Positions 54,533 to 63,690 of a stretch of 64,000 nucleotides of DNA are shown here, in pieces. The DNA is from Kordiimonas lipolytica (lineage in GTDB: Bacteria; Pseudomonadota; Alphaproteobacteria; Sphingomonadales; Kordiimonadaceae), in the NCBI RefSeq assembly GCF_001550065.1, contig NZ_LRUB01000027.1, forward strand, positions 1-64,000. The letters run 5' to 3'. The translations under genes were made by a program, and so were the position numbers. The notes beneath the pieces are model-generated. The model saw nothing but the letters and a program-made list of their open reading frames with translations. It was not told the origin of the DNA and made no database searches. Numbering within the stretch: position 1 is the first letter of the stretch; every line of letters starts with the position of its first letter.

Positions 54533-54930
54533 GCGGCATCCTTCACCATGGCCCCATCAGGCAAAACATAATGGTACCGCGCCCGATCGCTCGCAAGCGT
54601 TTCCGCGCGGTAGTACCGAGTCAGGATCGACGGCTTCGCCACCAGATCGCGGTTCTTCCCAAGGAAGGCCGCAAAGGTTGCCGCAGGATGGGCGGCCTGC
54701 CGCTCTGCGATCAGCAGCATATAAAACCAGGTGATGGTCTCGTGGTATTTGGCTTCAGCCTCCAAGGCGCGCGTATAGGCACGAAGGGCACGCCCGAACT
54801 TCTCGATTGCCTCCGCGAGCGGGTAGCGCATCACATAGATCCAACCCATGCGGATATGGGCCTTATGGTCAAACAGTTTGGGGTCAAGGCTTGCATCCTC
54901 AAACGCTTTCAGAAATTCCTCGTCATTCAT
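54529..54930 (-). CDS. Uncharacterised HxxH protein, paralogue A
   Basis: 133 residues, paralogue of the following gene. H22 and H25 in FDHKAHIRMGWIY, KYHETITW at 61-68 and ASDRARYHYVLPDG near the end are shared. Predicted all-helical. It follows the small ribbon-helix-helix-like gene by 35 bases and is coupled to paralogue B by a 4-base overlap. Function unknown. Confidence 0.8.
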   Translation of the reverse strand: MNDEEFLKAFEDASLDPKLFDHKAHIRMGWIYVMRYPLAEAIEKFGRALRAYTRALEAEAKYHETITWFYMLLIAERQAAHPAATFAAFLGKNRDLVAKPSILTRYYRAETLASDRARYHYVLPDGAMVKDAA

Positions 54931-54965
54931 CGTCTATCCTTTCGTCGTGATCTCGGGCTTTTGCC

Positions 54966-55208
54966 TCATTGTTCGGTCAGCTTATGGCTGTGGCTGGCGT
55001 CAAGGTCACAGTCATAGACCTTTTTTAGCGCGGCAATCTTGGCGCGCGTCTCATCGGAAAAAGGCGGGGTCTTGCCATCAAACGCATGCAGCACGATGCC
55101 CTCGAGAAGGTCGCCGAGCGATATATCCAGATATTCCGCCGTACCCTTGAGCACCTTCACCAGCCGCTTTTCCATGCGTACGCCAGTTTGAACGCGTTCC
55201 ACTTTCAT
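54966..55208 (-). CDS. Small ribbon-helix-helix-like protein
   Basis: 80 residues starting MKVERVQTGVRMEKRLVKVLK at 55208 (AAGGAA upstream). The pattern strand VQTGVRMEKRLVKVLKGTAEYLDISLGDLLEGIVLHAF resembles a ribbon-helix-helix DNA-binding fold, so it may regulate the cassette through the palindrome just upstream. A longer frame to 55301 runs through that palindrome and is less likely. Fold assignment is tentative. Confidence 0.65.
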   Translation of the reverse strand: MKVERVQTGVRMEKRLVKVLKGTAEYLDISLGDLLEGIVLHAFDGKTPPFSDETRAKIAALKKVYDCDLDASHSHKLTEQ

Positions 55209-55235
55209 CGACAATTCCTTCGCCTTATGTTGTTT

Positions 55236-55259
55236 TGTTACCCGTGTACCATGGTAACA
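55236..55259. promoter_or_regulatory. Operator-like palindrome of the HxxH cassette
   Basis: TGTTACC (55236-55242) and GGTAACA (55253-55259) form a perfect 7 bp inverted repeat with a 10 bp spacer, 28 bases ahead of the small gene's start codon. The one-helical-turn geometry (centres 17 bp apart) suits a dimeric repressor, possibly the product of the first gene. Confidence 0.55.
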
Positions 55260-55316
55260 TAAAAAATACAATACGAGAGAATCCTGGGCATGCATCGCCA
55301 AAAATCAGGGATTAAA

Positions 55317-55739
55317 TCAGAAGGTCAGCCAGTCGCCGCCCTGGCCTTTTTCAATAATTTCGGCAAGGCCCGCGATCTCCACCGCTGGGCGGGCGATCAA
55401 GGACGTGACATCAATGTCGTGTTCGCGGAGCGCGGCTTCGCACACCAGAAAGCGGGCATCAAGCGCTGCAAGGCCGTCCATCAGGATGCTGCTGTCGGCG
55501 ACGCCCTTTTCCTCCAGCGCCGCGTCCATCTCAGGTCCCGTCGCACCGGCCTGTGTCTTCAGGCTGTCCCATCCGCCAGCCGTCAGGAACGGCGTCGCGG
55601 ATTTGGAGAAAAAGAAGGTCACGGGCCTGCCCATGGCGGATGCCGTTGCGCCCATCATCAGCGCCATATGGATACGCTCAGGGTCGTTGCTGATCACCAT
55701 CAGGGTCATGGGCCGCTTTAGATCAGATGATTTCGCCAT
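55317..55739 (-). CDS. DsrE-family protein
   Basis: 140 residues from MAKSSDLKRP. DsrE/DsrF/YchN-like fold: MTLMVISNDPERIHMALMMGATASAMGRPVTFFFSKSA, then ...LMDGLAALDARFLVCEAALREHDID with a conserved Cys. Such proteins handle sulfur or peroxide in small complexes. Start codon overlaps the MoeB/ThiF stop (TGATG), so the two are made together, hinting at a shared sulfur-transfer role. Confidence 0.85.
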   Translation of the reverse strand: MAKSSDLKRPMTLMVISNDPERIHMALMMGATASAMGRPVTFFFSKSATPFLTAGGWDSLKTQAGATGPEMDAALEEKGVADSSILMDGLAALDARFLVCEAALREHDIDVTSLIARPAVEIAGLAEIIEKGQGGDWLTF

Positions 55740-56506
55740 CAGCTTTTCCCCTTCGCGCAGGCCTTGCAATTGGGGTCCTGCGGCAGGTTAACCTTGCGCA
55801 TGCTCATATCGCGCGCATCCATGATCAGCATCTTGCCCGCAAGGCTTTCGCCCACGCCGGTGATCTCCTTCAAAACCTCCAGCGCCTGCATGGTGCCCAC
55901 CATACCCGCGACCGCACCCAAAATGCCGTGGTCGGCACAGGTGCCGGTGCTGTTCGGCGGCGGCGTGTGCGGCAGGAAACAGCGATAGCACGGCAAGCCT
56001 TCCCCCGCATGCGGTTTGAAGGTGGCAAGCTGCCCCGTGTAGGACGACAGCGCGCCGGAGACGAGCGTGGTTTCCATTGCCACGCACATGTCGCTGATCA
56101 GGTGCCGAGTCCCGAAATTGTCCGTGCCGTCGGCCACGATGTCATAGTCGGCCATAATGCTGATCGCGTTGGCCTGCGTCAGGCGCTCGGGATGCACATT
56201 CACCGTCACATCGGGGTTGAGCACCCGAATTTTTTCGGCCGCGCTTTCGACCTTGGACCGGCCAACATCGGGCGTGGTGTGGATCACCTGCCGCTGCAGG
56301 TTCGAAAGCTCGACCGCGTCATCGTCCACGATGCCGATGGTGCCAACACCCGCCGCCGCCAGATAGAGAAGGAGCGGTGACCCAAGGCCGCCCGCGCCCA
56401 CCACAAGGACCTTGGCATTCAGGAGAGCCACCTGCCCCGCGCCGCCTACTTCCTTGAGGATGATATGGCGCGAATAGCGCTCCAGCTGGTCGTCGGTGAA
56501 ATCCAT
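55739..56506 (-). CDS. MoeB/ThiF-family adenylyltransferase
   Basis: 255-residue E1-like enzyme that adenylates the C-terminus of a small ubiquitin-like sulfur carrier (MoaD or ThiS). ATP-binding VVGAGGLGSPLLLYLAAAGVGTIGIVDDDAVELSNLQRQVIH, catalytic ADYDIVADGTDNF, and the zinc cysteines CYRC and CKAC. No rhodanese domain. No mo/thi operon genes are adjacent, so the partner carrier is unknown; HesA/MoeB/ThiF cannot be told apart here. Confidence 0.92.
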   Translation of the reverse strand: MDFTDDQLERYSRHIILKEVGGAGQVALLNAKVLVVGAGGLGSPLLLYLAAAGVGTIGIVDDDAVELSNLQRQVIHTTPDVGRSKVESAAEKIRVLNPDVTVNVHPERLTQANAISIMADYDIVADGTDNFGTRHLISDMCVAMETTLVSGALSSYTGQLATFKPHAGEGLPCYRCFLPHTPPPNSTGTCADHGILGAVAGMVGTMQALEVLKEITGVGESLAGKMLIMDARDMSMRKVNLPQDPNCKACAKGKS

Positions 56507-56512
56507 GAAAGT

Positions 56513-56980
56513 CTACTCAAGCACTGGTGCTTCAGGTGCGTAATCCTGGTGGCAGGCCGCACAGGCGCGCAGCATGTCATCAAAAATCTTGCGCTGGCCT
56601 ACGATGTCTTCGGCCTTGGCTGCTGCCTCAAGCGCGCGGGCCATGGCGTGAAATTCCTTGTCGCGAGAGACGAACTCCTCACCCAGGACCGCTTCCAGCT
56701 CCCGAAGGTCCAGCGTGGTGACCTCCTTCTGCATGATGAAGGCCTTGTCCATGTGGGACGCGAATTCCTTGACGCGGGCATGGTCTTCAACCGCCAACGC
56801 GGCCTCAATGCCGCGGCCCGCATTGGCCAGCATCAGCATCTCATGCTTCAGGAAACCGCGCATATGGTCCGAAAGCTCAAGCGCCGGGGCGTCTTCGGGC
56901 CCACTGCTCGAAAGCACGGCGCCGCCTGTAACCGCGAGGCCGGAACCCAGGAAAATCAGTGCTGCGATTTTACGTTTCAT
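56513..56980 (-). CDS. Cytochrome c-prime-like protein
   Basis: 155 residues. Signal peptide (IAALIFLGSGLAVTGGAVLSS), a predominantly helical body and the single haem-binding motif CAACH at residues 140-144 near the C-terminus, the layout of class II cytochromes c (four-helix bundle). Involved in electron transfer or gas binding in the periplasm; role unknown. Downstream of the small membrane protein and directly upstream of the MoeB gene in the same direction. Confidence 0.85.
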   Translation of the reverse strand: MKRKIAALIFLGSGLAVTGGAVLSSSGPEDAPALELSDHMRGFLKHEMLMLANAGRGIEAALAVEDHARVKEFASHMDKAFIMQKEVTTLDLRELEAVLGEEFVSRDKEFHAMARALEAAAKAEDIVGQRKIFDDMLRACAACHQDYAPEAPVLE

Positions 56981-57003
56981 AGGAATCCCTCTTCATCAGT
57001 TCT

Positions 57004-57267
57004 TTACAAGCATCGACCATAAAACATGCAGACTTCGCCCAAAATCAGGCCAAATGACAAAAATACATTTGGGACAAAGCTTAAAAGCGCAGCAACATAG
57101 TCCTTCTTCCAAATGGAAGCCGAAGAAATAGCTGGGAACGCACCGATCACTAGATAGTCATACTGCGCCCCAAATGAAAACAGTTCCTCATTGATAATTA
57201 CCGAAATTGTGGTCATCAAAACATTCAACCCAAATGCTGCAGCCAGCCATTTGAAGAAGGATGCCAC
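57004..57267 (-). CDS. Small hydrophobic membrane protein
   Basis: 87 residues with three hydrophobic stretches (FFKWLAAAFGLNVLMTTISVII, LVIGAFPAISSASI and YVAALLSFVPNVFLSFGLILGEVCMFY). No family recognised. Begins 3 bases after the dUTPase stop. GC is lower than in the flanking genes, so it may be a late addition to the operon. Confidence 0.6.
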   Translation of the reverse strand: MASFFKWLAAAFGLNVLMTTISVIINEELFSFGAQYDYLVIGAFPAISSASIWKKDYVAALLSFVPNVFLSFGLILGEVCMFYGRCL

Positions 57268-57270
57268 TTT

Positions 57271-57735
57271 CTATTTCACACCTGTTGAGCCGAAACCGCC
57301 CGCGCCGCGCGCGGTCTCATCCAGCTCCTCAACCTCTGCCCACGCGCCTTGCGTGACCGGGGCGATGATCATCTGGGCGATGCGCATGCCGCGCTCAATC
57401 GTAAAAGGCTCGTTCGACAGGTTCACCAAAATCACCTTCACTTCGCCGCGATAGTCGGCATCAACGGTGCCCGGCGTGTTCAGCACCGTCACACCGTTCT
57501 TGGCGGCTAGGCCGGAGCGTGGGCGCACCTGCGCTTCAAAACCCGCGGGCAGCGCCATGGCAAGGCCGGTTGGGATCATGGCACGCTCAAGCGCACCGAG
57601 CGTGATGCTTTCGCCTTCCGCCAGCGCGGCATACAGGTCCATCCCGGCGGATTGCTCAGTCTCATATTTCGGCAGCGGCAAGCCTTTGCCGTGCTCAAGC
57701 GTTTTGACCTCAATCACCACTTTACTGTCGCGCAT
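57271..57735 (-). CDS. dut: dUTP diphosphatase
   Basis: 154-residue trimeric dUTPase (dUTP to dUMP and PPi). All five motifs are readable: [42 protein letters not shown] and [10 protein letters not shown]. Length normal. Overlaps nothing but lies 5 bases after coaBC in the same operon, the usual alphaproteobacterial arrangement. Confidence 0.97.
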   Translation of the reverse strand: MRDSKVVIEVKTLEHGKGLPLPKYETEQSAGMDLYAALAEGESITLGALERAMIPTGLAMALPAGFEAQVRPRSGLAAKNGVTVLNTPGTVDADYRGEVKVILVNLSNEPFTIERGMRIAQMIIAPVTQGAWAEVEELDETARGAGGFGSTGVK

Positions 57736-57740
57736 TCGCG

Positions 57741-58943
57741 TTACCCCTTCAGTATCTCTGCAATCTTGAGCGCGAGCCTGTCGGCCACCGCACCTTTTTC
57801 CATTTTTGGCCAGCTTTCGGCACCCGCCGCGCTGATCAGATGAATCTCGTTATACTCGCCGCCCATGATGCCGGTCGCAGCCGAGACATCATTCGCCACG
57901 ATCAGGTCGCAGCCCTTGCGCGCGCGTTTTTCTGTGGCGTGCTCGATCACCTTTTCGGTTTCAGCAGCGAAGCCCACCACCAGCGCCGGGCGGCCTTCGG
58001 TCATGCCGGAAAGCCCCTTCAGGATGTCTGGGTTTTCGCCGAACTCGAACGACGGTGTACCGTCCTTGGATTTCTTCAGCTTCTGCGCGCCGCCGTTTTT
58101 CACATGCCAGTCCGCGACCGCCGCAACGCACACGGCGATATCTGCTGGAAGGGCTGCGGTCACGGCCGCTTCCATCTCACGTGCTGTTTCCACGTCCACG
58201 CGGGTCACGCCCGCGGGCGTTTCCTGCGCGCATGGCCCTGCCACAAGCGTGACATTGGCACCAAGGCGGCAAAGCGCCGCCGCAACCTCAAAGCCCTGAC
58301 GGCCCGAGGACCGGTTGGCGATATAGCGCACGGGATCAATGGGTTCATGGGTCGGCCCGGCGGTCACGACCGCGTGCTTGCCGCTGAGCAACAGGTTGTC
58401 GCCACCGAAAAAGTCTTCGACCGCGGCGACCATATCCATCACTTCCGCGAGGCGCCCCGGCCCCACTTCGCCGCAGGCCAGCATGCCGTCGCCGGGCTGC
58501 ACCACATGGATGCCGTCGCCCCTAAGCGTCTCAAGGTTTCGTTTGGTCGCCGGATGGTCCCACATCTGGGCGTTCATGGCGGGTGCGATCATCACAGGCT
58601 TGTCTGTCGCGAGAAGGATCGTGCTGGCCAGGTCATTGGCGATGCCGTTTGCCATCTTGCTCATGAGATCAGCCGTCGCGGGCGCGATCAAAATCAGGTC
58701 AGCTTCGCGGCTAAGGCGGATATGCCCCATCTCGGCTTCGTCCTTCAGCGAGAAGAGGTCCGTATAGCATTCATCACCCGTCAGGGATGCCACCGAAAGC
58801 GGCGTGATAAATTCCTGCCCGCCCGCGGTCAGCACACCGCGTACGCTTGCGCCGCGCTCCATCAGGCGGCGCGCAAGGTCAAGCGCCTTGTAGGCCGCGA
58901 CCCCGCCGCCAATGATCAGCAGTATTCTCTTACCCTTGAGCAT
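57741..58943 (-). CDS. coaBC: Bifunctional phosphopantothenoylcysteine decarboxylase/synthetase
   Basis: 400 residues. The N-terminal flavin-dependent decarboxylase part (CoaC) has [29 protein letters not shown] and [12 protein letters not shown]; the C-terminal synthetase part (CoaB) has [25 protein letters not shown] and a Lys-rich loop near [13 protein letters not shown]. It makes 4'-phosphopantetheine in coenzyme A synthesis. First gene of the coaBC-dut unit. Confidence 0.96.
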   Translation of the reverse strand: MLKGKRILLIIGGGVAAYKALDLARRLMERGASVRGVLTAGGQEFITPLSVASLTGDECYTDLFSLKDEAEMGHIRLSREADLILIAPATADLMSKMANGIANDLASTILLATDKPVMIAPAMNAQMWDHPATKRNLETLRGDGIHVVQPGDGMLACGEVGPGRLAEVMDMVAAVEDFFGGDNLLLSGKHAVVTAGPTHEPIDPVRYIANRSSGRQGFEVAAALCRLGANVTLVAGPCAQETPAGVTRVDVETAREMEAAVTAALPADIAVCVAAVADWHVKNGGAQKLKKSKDGTPSFEFGENPDILKGLSGMTEGRPALVVGFAAETEKVIEHATEKRARKGCDLIVANDVSAATGIMGGEYNEIHLISAAGAESWPKMEKGAVADRLALKIAEILKG

Positions 58944-58961
58944 AAAGCGCCCTTTTCAAAA

Positions 58962-58994
58962 AACCGGTCCCCGACATATAGGCGGGAACCGGTT
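58962..58994 (-). terminator. Terminator of the DoxX gene
   Basis: Arms AACCGGTCCCCG (58962-58973) and CGGGAACCGGTT (58983-58994) pair with one mismatch. The minus strand continues with TTTTGAAAAGG. Confidence 0.75.
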
Positions 58995-59037
58995 GTGTCT
59001 CAAGGCGGATTTATCCGCACAAGGCTGTGATAACGCC

Positions 59038-59448
59038 TCAGCTGTCGCCCGACGCTGCGCGGTTGTCCAGGCTGAACTCACCGCCGCCAAAGCGCATCAG
59101 GAACAGGAATGCACCTGCCATGGCCAGATTCTTCAGGAACATGGTCTGCTGGGTTTGGTCGGCGAAATCCGCATGGAACATCACGGCGGTGACAAGGCAG
59201 AAGCCCGCCAACAAGAAGGCCACAAGCCGCGTCTTGAAGCCGATCAGGATCGCGATCCCCGCCAGCAATTCAAAAAGCGCGGCGGGCCAGAAAAGGAAGC
59301 CCGGCACACCGGCAGCTTCCATATATTCGGTCATGCCCGCGCCGCCACTTGCGACCTTGGCGAAACCGGCACCGATAAAAATAAGCGACAGGAACAGGCG
59401 GCCCAAGGGGGCCGCGAATGGGTCAAACTTCGATAACAGATTATCCAT
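59038..59448 (-). CDS. DoxX-family membrane protein
   Basis: 136 residues from MDNLLSKFDPFAAPLGRLF at 59448 (GGGAGGG upstream). Four TM segments typical of DoxX: LFLSLIFIGAGFAKVAS, FWPAALFELLAGIAILIG, LVAFLLAGFCLVTAVMF and a final one with NLAMAGAFLFLMRFG. Family roles range from thiosulfate oxidation to general redox; here unknown. Own terminator at 58962-58994. Confidence 0.88.
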   Translation of the reverse strand: MDNLLSKFDPFAAPLGRLFLSLIFIGAGFAKVASGGAGMTEYMEAAGVPGFLFWPAALFELLAGIAILIGFKTRLVAFLLAGFCLVTAVMFHADFADQTQQTMFLKNLAMAGAFLFLMRFGGGEFSLDNRAASGDS

Positions 59449-59596
59449 AAATCCCTCCCCTGTTATGGAAGGGACAGTGTCTGCCAAATTGTGTGGGGGC
59501 GCAAGTACTAGGCGATAAGCGTTGGCGCAGGGTAGAAAGTCATCCCTATTTCCCCTATCAACCACAGAAACCAATTCCCTGCAGGAAGGCTTCCAA

Positions 59597-59911
59597 ATGG
59601 CTAGCGAAACAAACAAGAATCATTGGATCAGGCTGGGAACCGTTGTTGGCGTGCATGTCGCAGGAGGGGTTTCCCTCCTTGCCTTAGTGCATATTTTTGA
59701 CCTGACTGACGAGACGCTGACCTATCTGGCCTTCGGGCTGCTCATAATCGTGGCAAGCCTGTTAATCTGGTCTCTCATGTTGTTCAGGTGCCCCTTCTGT
59801 AGAAAGAACCTGATCATCAGAACTATAGTCCTGTTCGAGAGGAATATACCCTGCTCCAACATGTTTTGGGCACCAAATGAGTGTCCGAAATGTGAGAAGA
59901 GTTTGCCCTGA
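59597..59911 (+). CDS. Membrane protein with C-terminal zinc ribbon
   Basis: 104 residues from MASETNKNH (AGGAAGG upstream). Two TM helices (LGTVVGVHVAGGVSLLALVHIF and LAFGLLIIVASLLIWSLMLF) followed by a Cys4 zinc-ribbon-like motif split by about 27 residues: CPFC and CPKC, with one extra Cys between. No family recognised. It is alone on the plus strand between ubiB and doxX, unlike the rest of the block. Confidence 0.6.
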   Translation: MASETNKNHWIRLGTVVGVHVAGGVSLLALVHIFDLTDETLTYLAFGLLIIVASLLIWSLMLFRCPFCRKNLIIRTIVLFERNIPCSNMFWAPNECPKCEKSLP

Positions 59912-59921
59912 TTTCTTCTTC

Positions 59922-61457
59922 CTAAAGCATCAGAATTTTGAGGATGGCGGCGCCGGTTATAAGGCCGAGCGCGAAAGGCCAAAGGCCGACCTTGGGTGCG
60001 GGCGCGGGTGCGGCTTCCCAGTCATCGTCTTCAGTCGGTTCTTCATCCTCTTCCGACAACCACTTTTCAATACGGTGCGGCAGGCGTTCAAGGAAGCGCG
60101 GAAGGTTCGCCACCATGTCGGCGAGGCGCGCTTCGGGAGACAGGTTGGCACGTATCCAGCTTTCAATCACCGGTTCGGAGATTTGCCACATGTTGGCCGT
60201 GGGGTAGAGATGCAGCGCCATGCCTTCGGCCATCACCATCGTGCGCTGCAGAAGAAGAAGCTGCGGCTGTGTCTGCATCGAAAAACGCTCGGTGGTGGCG
60301 AAAAGCTGGGCCAGCAGTTGCCCCGCGGAAATCTCTTCCACCGGCAGGTCCATGATCGGGTCGGCGATGGCGCGGAGGGCCTGCGCGAATTCTTCCAGGC
60401 TTTGGTTCTTGGGCACATAGCCCGCGTCGAAATGCACCTGCGCCACGCGGATGTAATCGCGCCGGATGAAACCATAAAGGATTTCCGCGAGGAACTGGCG
60501 CTCGCGCTTTGAAAGCCGCCCCATGATGCCGAAATCGATGGCGGCGATGGTGCCATCGAGCTCCACAATCAGGTTGCCCTGGTGAAGGTCGGCGTGGAAG
60601 AAGCCGTCCCGAAGCGCTTGCGTCAGGAACACCTGCACGACCTTCTTGCCCAGGGCTTCAAGGTCATGGCCCGCGGCTTCAAGCGCCCCACGGTCGGCGA
60701 GGCGCACGCCGTCGATCCACTCAAGCGTCATCACGCGGCGGGCCGTGTGGTCCCATTCGATATGCGGCAGGCGGTAGCCGCTTTCCCCGCGCATGTTTTC
60801 CGCGAGCTCTGCCGCCGCCGCGGCCTCAAGCCTGAGGTCCATCTCGCGAAGGGACGTTTCCTTGACCTTGTCGACAATCTTGGTCAGGCGCAGGCGGCGC
60901 GCTTCCTTGACATTCCGCTCGGCGATGCCCGCCAGCCAGTCAAACAGCTTCAGGTCACGCACGAAGCGGGCTTCGATATCGGGCCGCAGCACCTTCACCG
61001 CCACCGGCACGCCTTTTTCGGTCACGGCCTTGTGGACCTGCGCGATTGAGGCAGCCGCCACTGGCACTTCCCCGAACGACAGGAAATGGTCCTCTAGCTT
61101 GCCGCCAAGCTCGGCCTCAATCGTGGCGCGGGCTTTCGCGAACTTGAAGGGCGGCAGGCGGTCCTGCAAGGTGGTCAGCCCTTCTGCGAGCGGGCGGCCC
61201 ACCAGGTCTGGCCGGGTAGCCAGCGTTTGCCCAAGCTTGATATAGGCCGGCCCCATGCTGGCCAGCGCAAGCGCCAGACGTTCGCCGTCTGACTTTGGCA
61301 GGCCGAACCTGTGCGGCACATAGAAAGTGAACAGGCGAAGAAGCCTTGGCGCCCACGCGGGCACCAGATCGATGCCAGCGAGCGCACGGATGGCACCGAA
61401 GCGGCGAAGGCCCACGGCCATCATATAAAGCTGGAAAAGATATCCAATCGTGCGCAC
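59922..61457 (-). CDS. ubiB: Ubiquinone biosynthesis kinase-like protein UbiB
   Basis: 511 residues. The N-terminal KxGQ motif appears in PAYIKLGQTLATRPDLVG; ADP/ATP-site region EVPVAAASIAQVHKA; kinase-like catalytic block FFHADLHQGNLIVELDGTIAAIDFGIMG. Two C-terminal hydrophobic segments end the protein (LWPFALGLITGAAILKILML). An atypical kinase (ABC1/ADCK) needed for ubiquinone synthesis. 25 bases downstream of ubiE, same operon. Confidence 0.95.
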   Translation of the reverse strand: MRTIGYLFQLYMMAVGLRRFGAIRALAGIDLVPAWAPRLLRLFTFYVPHRFGLPKSDGERLALALASMGPAYIKLGQTLATRPDLVGRPLAEGLTTLQDRLPPFKFAKARATIEAELGGKLEDHFLSFGEVPVAAASIAQVHKAVTEKGVPVAVKVLRPDIEARFVRDLKLFDWLAGIAERNVKEARRLRLTKIVDKVKETSLREMDLRLEAAAAAELAENMRGESGYRLPHIEWDHTARRVMTLEWIDGVRLADRGALEAAGHDLEALGKKVVQVFLTQALRDGFFHADLHQGNLIVELDGTIAAIDFGIMGRLSKRERQFLAEILYGFIRRDYIRVAQVHFDAGYVPKNQSLEEFAQALRAIADPIMDLPVEEISAGQLLAQLFATTERFSMQTQPQLLLLQRTMVMAEGMALHLYPTANMWQISEPVIESWIRANLSPEARLADMVANLPRFLERLPHRIEKWLSEEDEEPTEDDDWEAAPAPAPKVGLWPFALGLITGAAILKILML

Positions 61458-61482
61458 GCGCCTGTCCCCTATCCGCCGCTTA

Positions 61483-62280
61483 TTAAATCCGGGTGCCCTG
61501 ATGGATCGCCACGATGCCCGCAGACATGGTGCGATATTTCACGCGACTGAAGCCAGCTTCCCTGATCATGGCCGCAAACTTGGTGGGCGTGGGGAAGCGG
61601 CGGATCGATTCGACAAAATATTGGTAGCTGTCGCGGTCCTTAGTGATGAACTCACCCATCGCCGGGATCGCGTTGAAGCTATAGGTGTCGTAGGCGTTCT
61701 GCAGCACGGGCACCACTTCAGGGCTAAACTCCAGGCAATAGAAGGTGCCGCCGGGCTTCAGCACGCGGTAAGCTTCTTCAAGCGCCTCGTTGATGCGGGT
61801 CACGTTCCGGATGCCGAAAGAAATCGTGTAGGCGTCAACCGACCGGCTGGCGAAGGGCAGCTTCATGGCGTCACCGCAGACAAACTCTGCCCGATCCGCG
61901 TAGCCCGCCTTCTCAGCCCGTTCCTTACCTACCGCCAGCATTTCGGCGTTGATATCGCACACCGTCACGGTGCCGCCCTTTGCCGCGTCAAGAAAGCGGA
62001 AGGCGATATCGCCGGTGCCGCCCGCGAGATCGAGCAGATGCATGCCGGGCCGGGGGTTGACCGTGTTGATCAGCGAATCCTTCCACAGACGGTGGATGCC
62101 CATGCTCATCACGTCATTCATGATGTCATAGCGCTTGGCCACGGAGTTGAACACGCCCTTGACCATGTCGGCTTTCTTGTCTTCGGCCACGGTCTTGAAC
62201 CCGAAATGGGTGGTGGCCTCGCCCTCAGTTGGGGCCTGGGTGTGTGATTCGCTCATCTTATCGTCTTTGCTGCTTGACAT
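61483..62280 (-). CDS. ubiE: Ubiquinone/menaquinone methyltransferase
   Basis: 265 residues from 62280; starts at 62301 and 62256 (MSESHTQ) are also open and none has a clear ribosome site. SAM-dependent C-methyltransferase: [59 protein letters not shown] (SAM loop), and [24 protein letters not shown]. Methylates demethylubiquinol-type intermediates. Divergent from mutM. Confidence 0.95.
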   Translation of the reverse strand: MSSSKDDKMSESHTQAPTEGEATTHFGFKTVAEDKKADMVKGVFNSVAKRYDIMNDVMSMGIHRLWKDSLINTVNPRPGMHLLDLAGGTGDIAFRFLDAAKGGTVTVCDINAEMLAVGKERAEKAGYADRAEFVCGDAMKLPFASRSVDAYTISFGIRNVTRINEALEEAYRVLKPGGTFYCLEFSPEVVPVLQNAYDTYSFNAIPAMGEFITKDRDSYQYFVESIRRFPTPTKFAAMIREAGFSRVKYRTMSAGIVAIHQGTRI

Positions 62281-62372
62281 TATGGTGGCTTGCCCTGTCA
62301 TTTTGGCGGACCATAGCCCACGCGGCGGCCATGCGCCAGCCTCGTTTATAGTATAAGGACGAACGCGACAAA

Positions 62373-63209
62373 ATGCCCGAACTCCCCGAAGTTGAAACCG
62401 TCAGGCGCGGCCTTGTGCCGGTTCTTGAAGGCGCTGTCATCAAAAGCGCTGCGGCAAACAGGCCGGACCTTCGCCTGCCCATCCCGGTCGATTTCGCTGA
62501 GCGTCTTACGGGCAACCGCATTGAGCGGCTCACCCGCCGGTCCAAATATATCCTGATCGAATGCGCCGACGGCCTTGTGGTGATCCTGCACCTGGGGATG
62601 TCAGGGCGCGTAACCATCACGCCCGCGGGAAGCCCTGCGCCTGAGGTGGGCAAGCACGACCATGTGGTGATCGTGACCGACCGCGGCGATCATATTGTTT
62701 ACAATGACACGCGGCGCTTCGGCATCATCACCTTCACAAGCCGTGACGAGATGGACAGCCACCCGCTTCTGAAGAACATCGGGCCGGAGCCGCTCGGCAA
62801 CCAGTTTAACCTAGATGTGCTGAATGCTGGCCTCAAGGGCCGCAAGAGCAGCATCAAGGCCGCGCTGCTGGACCAAAAGCTGGTGGCGGGGCTGGGAAAT
62901 ATCTATGTGTGCGAGGCGCTGTGGCGCGCGGGCATCAGCCCGAAGCGCACCGCCGACAGCGTGGCGGGCAAGCGCGCCGAACGGCTGTTTCCGATTATCC
63001 GGGAGGTTCTGACACAGGCAATTGAGGCCGGGGGATCAACGCTGAAGGACTATGCCCGCGTGGACGGAGAGCTTGGTTATTTCCAGCACAGCTTCCAGGC
63101 CTATGGCCGCGAAGGAGAAGAGTGTTCAAAGCCCGGCTGTGGTGGTACGGTCTCGCGTATTGTGCAGTCGAATCGATCCACATTCTATTGCCCAAGTTGC
63201 CAGCGATGA
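62373..63209 (+). CDS. mutM: Formamidopyrimidine-DNA glycosylase
   Basis: 278-residue Fpg/MutM base-excision enzyme removing 8-oxoguanine. Starts with the catalytic N-terminus [13 protein letters not shown] (P2 nucleophile, E3). HLGMSGR, the [27 protein letters not shown] helix-two-turn-helix, and the C-terminal zinc finger with CSKPGCGG and CPSC are complete. In the conserved ubiE-mutM order. Confidence 0.97.
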   Translation: MPELPEVETVRRGLVPVLEGAVIKSAAANRPDLRLPIPVDFAERLTGNRIERLTRRSKYILIECADGLVVILHLGMSGRVTITPAGSPAPEVGKHDHVVIVTDRGDHIVYNDTRRFGIITFTSRDEMDSHPLLKNIGPEPLGNQFNLDVLNAGLKGRKSSIKAALLDQKLVAGLGNIYVCEALWRAGISPKRTADSVAGKRAERLFPIIREVLTQAIEAGGSTLKDYARVDGELGYFQHSFQAYGREGEECSKPGCGGTVSRIVQSNRSTFYCPSCQR

Positions 63210-63226
63210 AGGGAAACCGGTAAACC

Positions 63227-63586
63227 ATGCGCCTATTGCCAGCACTGTTGATCCTGCTCCTGAGCCTTTCCGCGCGCGCCGAGGAAAGCTTCATCGACGG
63301 ATTCCCGGATGTACCCATGTTACCGGTGATTCGTTCCATTGAGGGTGAACCCGTTGTGTTCGACACCCCCGGCGGGACAGTGGCGGAAGCAACCTTGATG
63401 CTTGAAGGCACCGCCGCCAAAGCCATGGAATCATACAGGGAATCGCTGACCGCCCTTGGCTGGACATGTGACAATCCAACAACCGCAATGCATTGCTGGC
63501 GCGAAGAGAATCGGCTCACCTTCAAACATCCTGCCAACAATGAAGCCGGTGACCGGCTTATCTTGCGCCTCGAACCCAAGCAGTGA
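63227..63586 (+). CDS. Small secreted protein of unknown function
   Basis: 119 residues; signal peptide (LLPALLILLLSLSARA-EE). The mature part has one possible domain (GEPVVFDTPGGTVAEATLMLEGTAAKAMESYRESLTALGWTCDNPTTAMHCWREENRLTFKHP), a pattern seen in small alphaproteobacterial periplasmic proteins encoded next to mutM. Two Cys residues could form a disulfide. Starts 17 bases after mutM, likely cotranscribed. Confidence 0.75.
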   Translation: MRLLPALLILLLSLSARAEESFIDGFPDVPMLPVIRSIEGEPVVFDTPGGTVAEATLMLEGTAAKAMESYRESLTALGWTCDNPTTAMHCWREENRLTFKHPANNEAGDRLILRLEPKQ

Positions 63587-63690
63587 CGAAATATGGGGCG
63601 CTACACCCCATTCCCGATAAAGGTCTTTTCAAATGGCTTCGAGGGCAGTAGGAGTCTCAGCCACAGATCAGAGCAATAGAAGGCTGAAAG

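Noticed and set aside
57840..59030. 396-codon plus-strand frame
   Set aside because: Antisense to coaBC, whose motifs are unmistakable.
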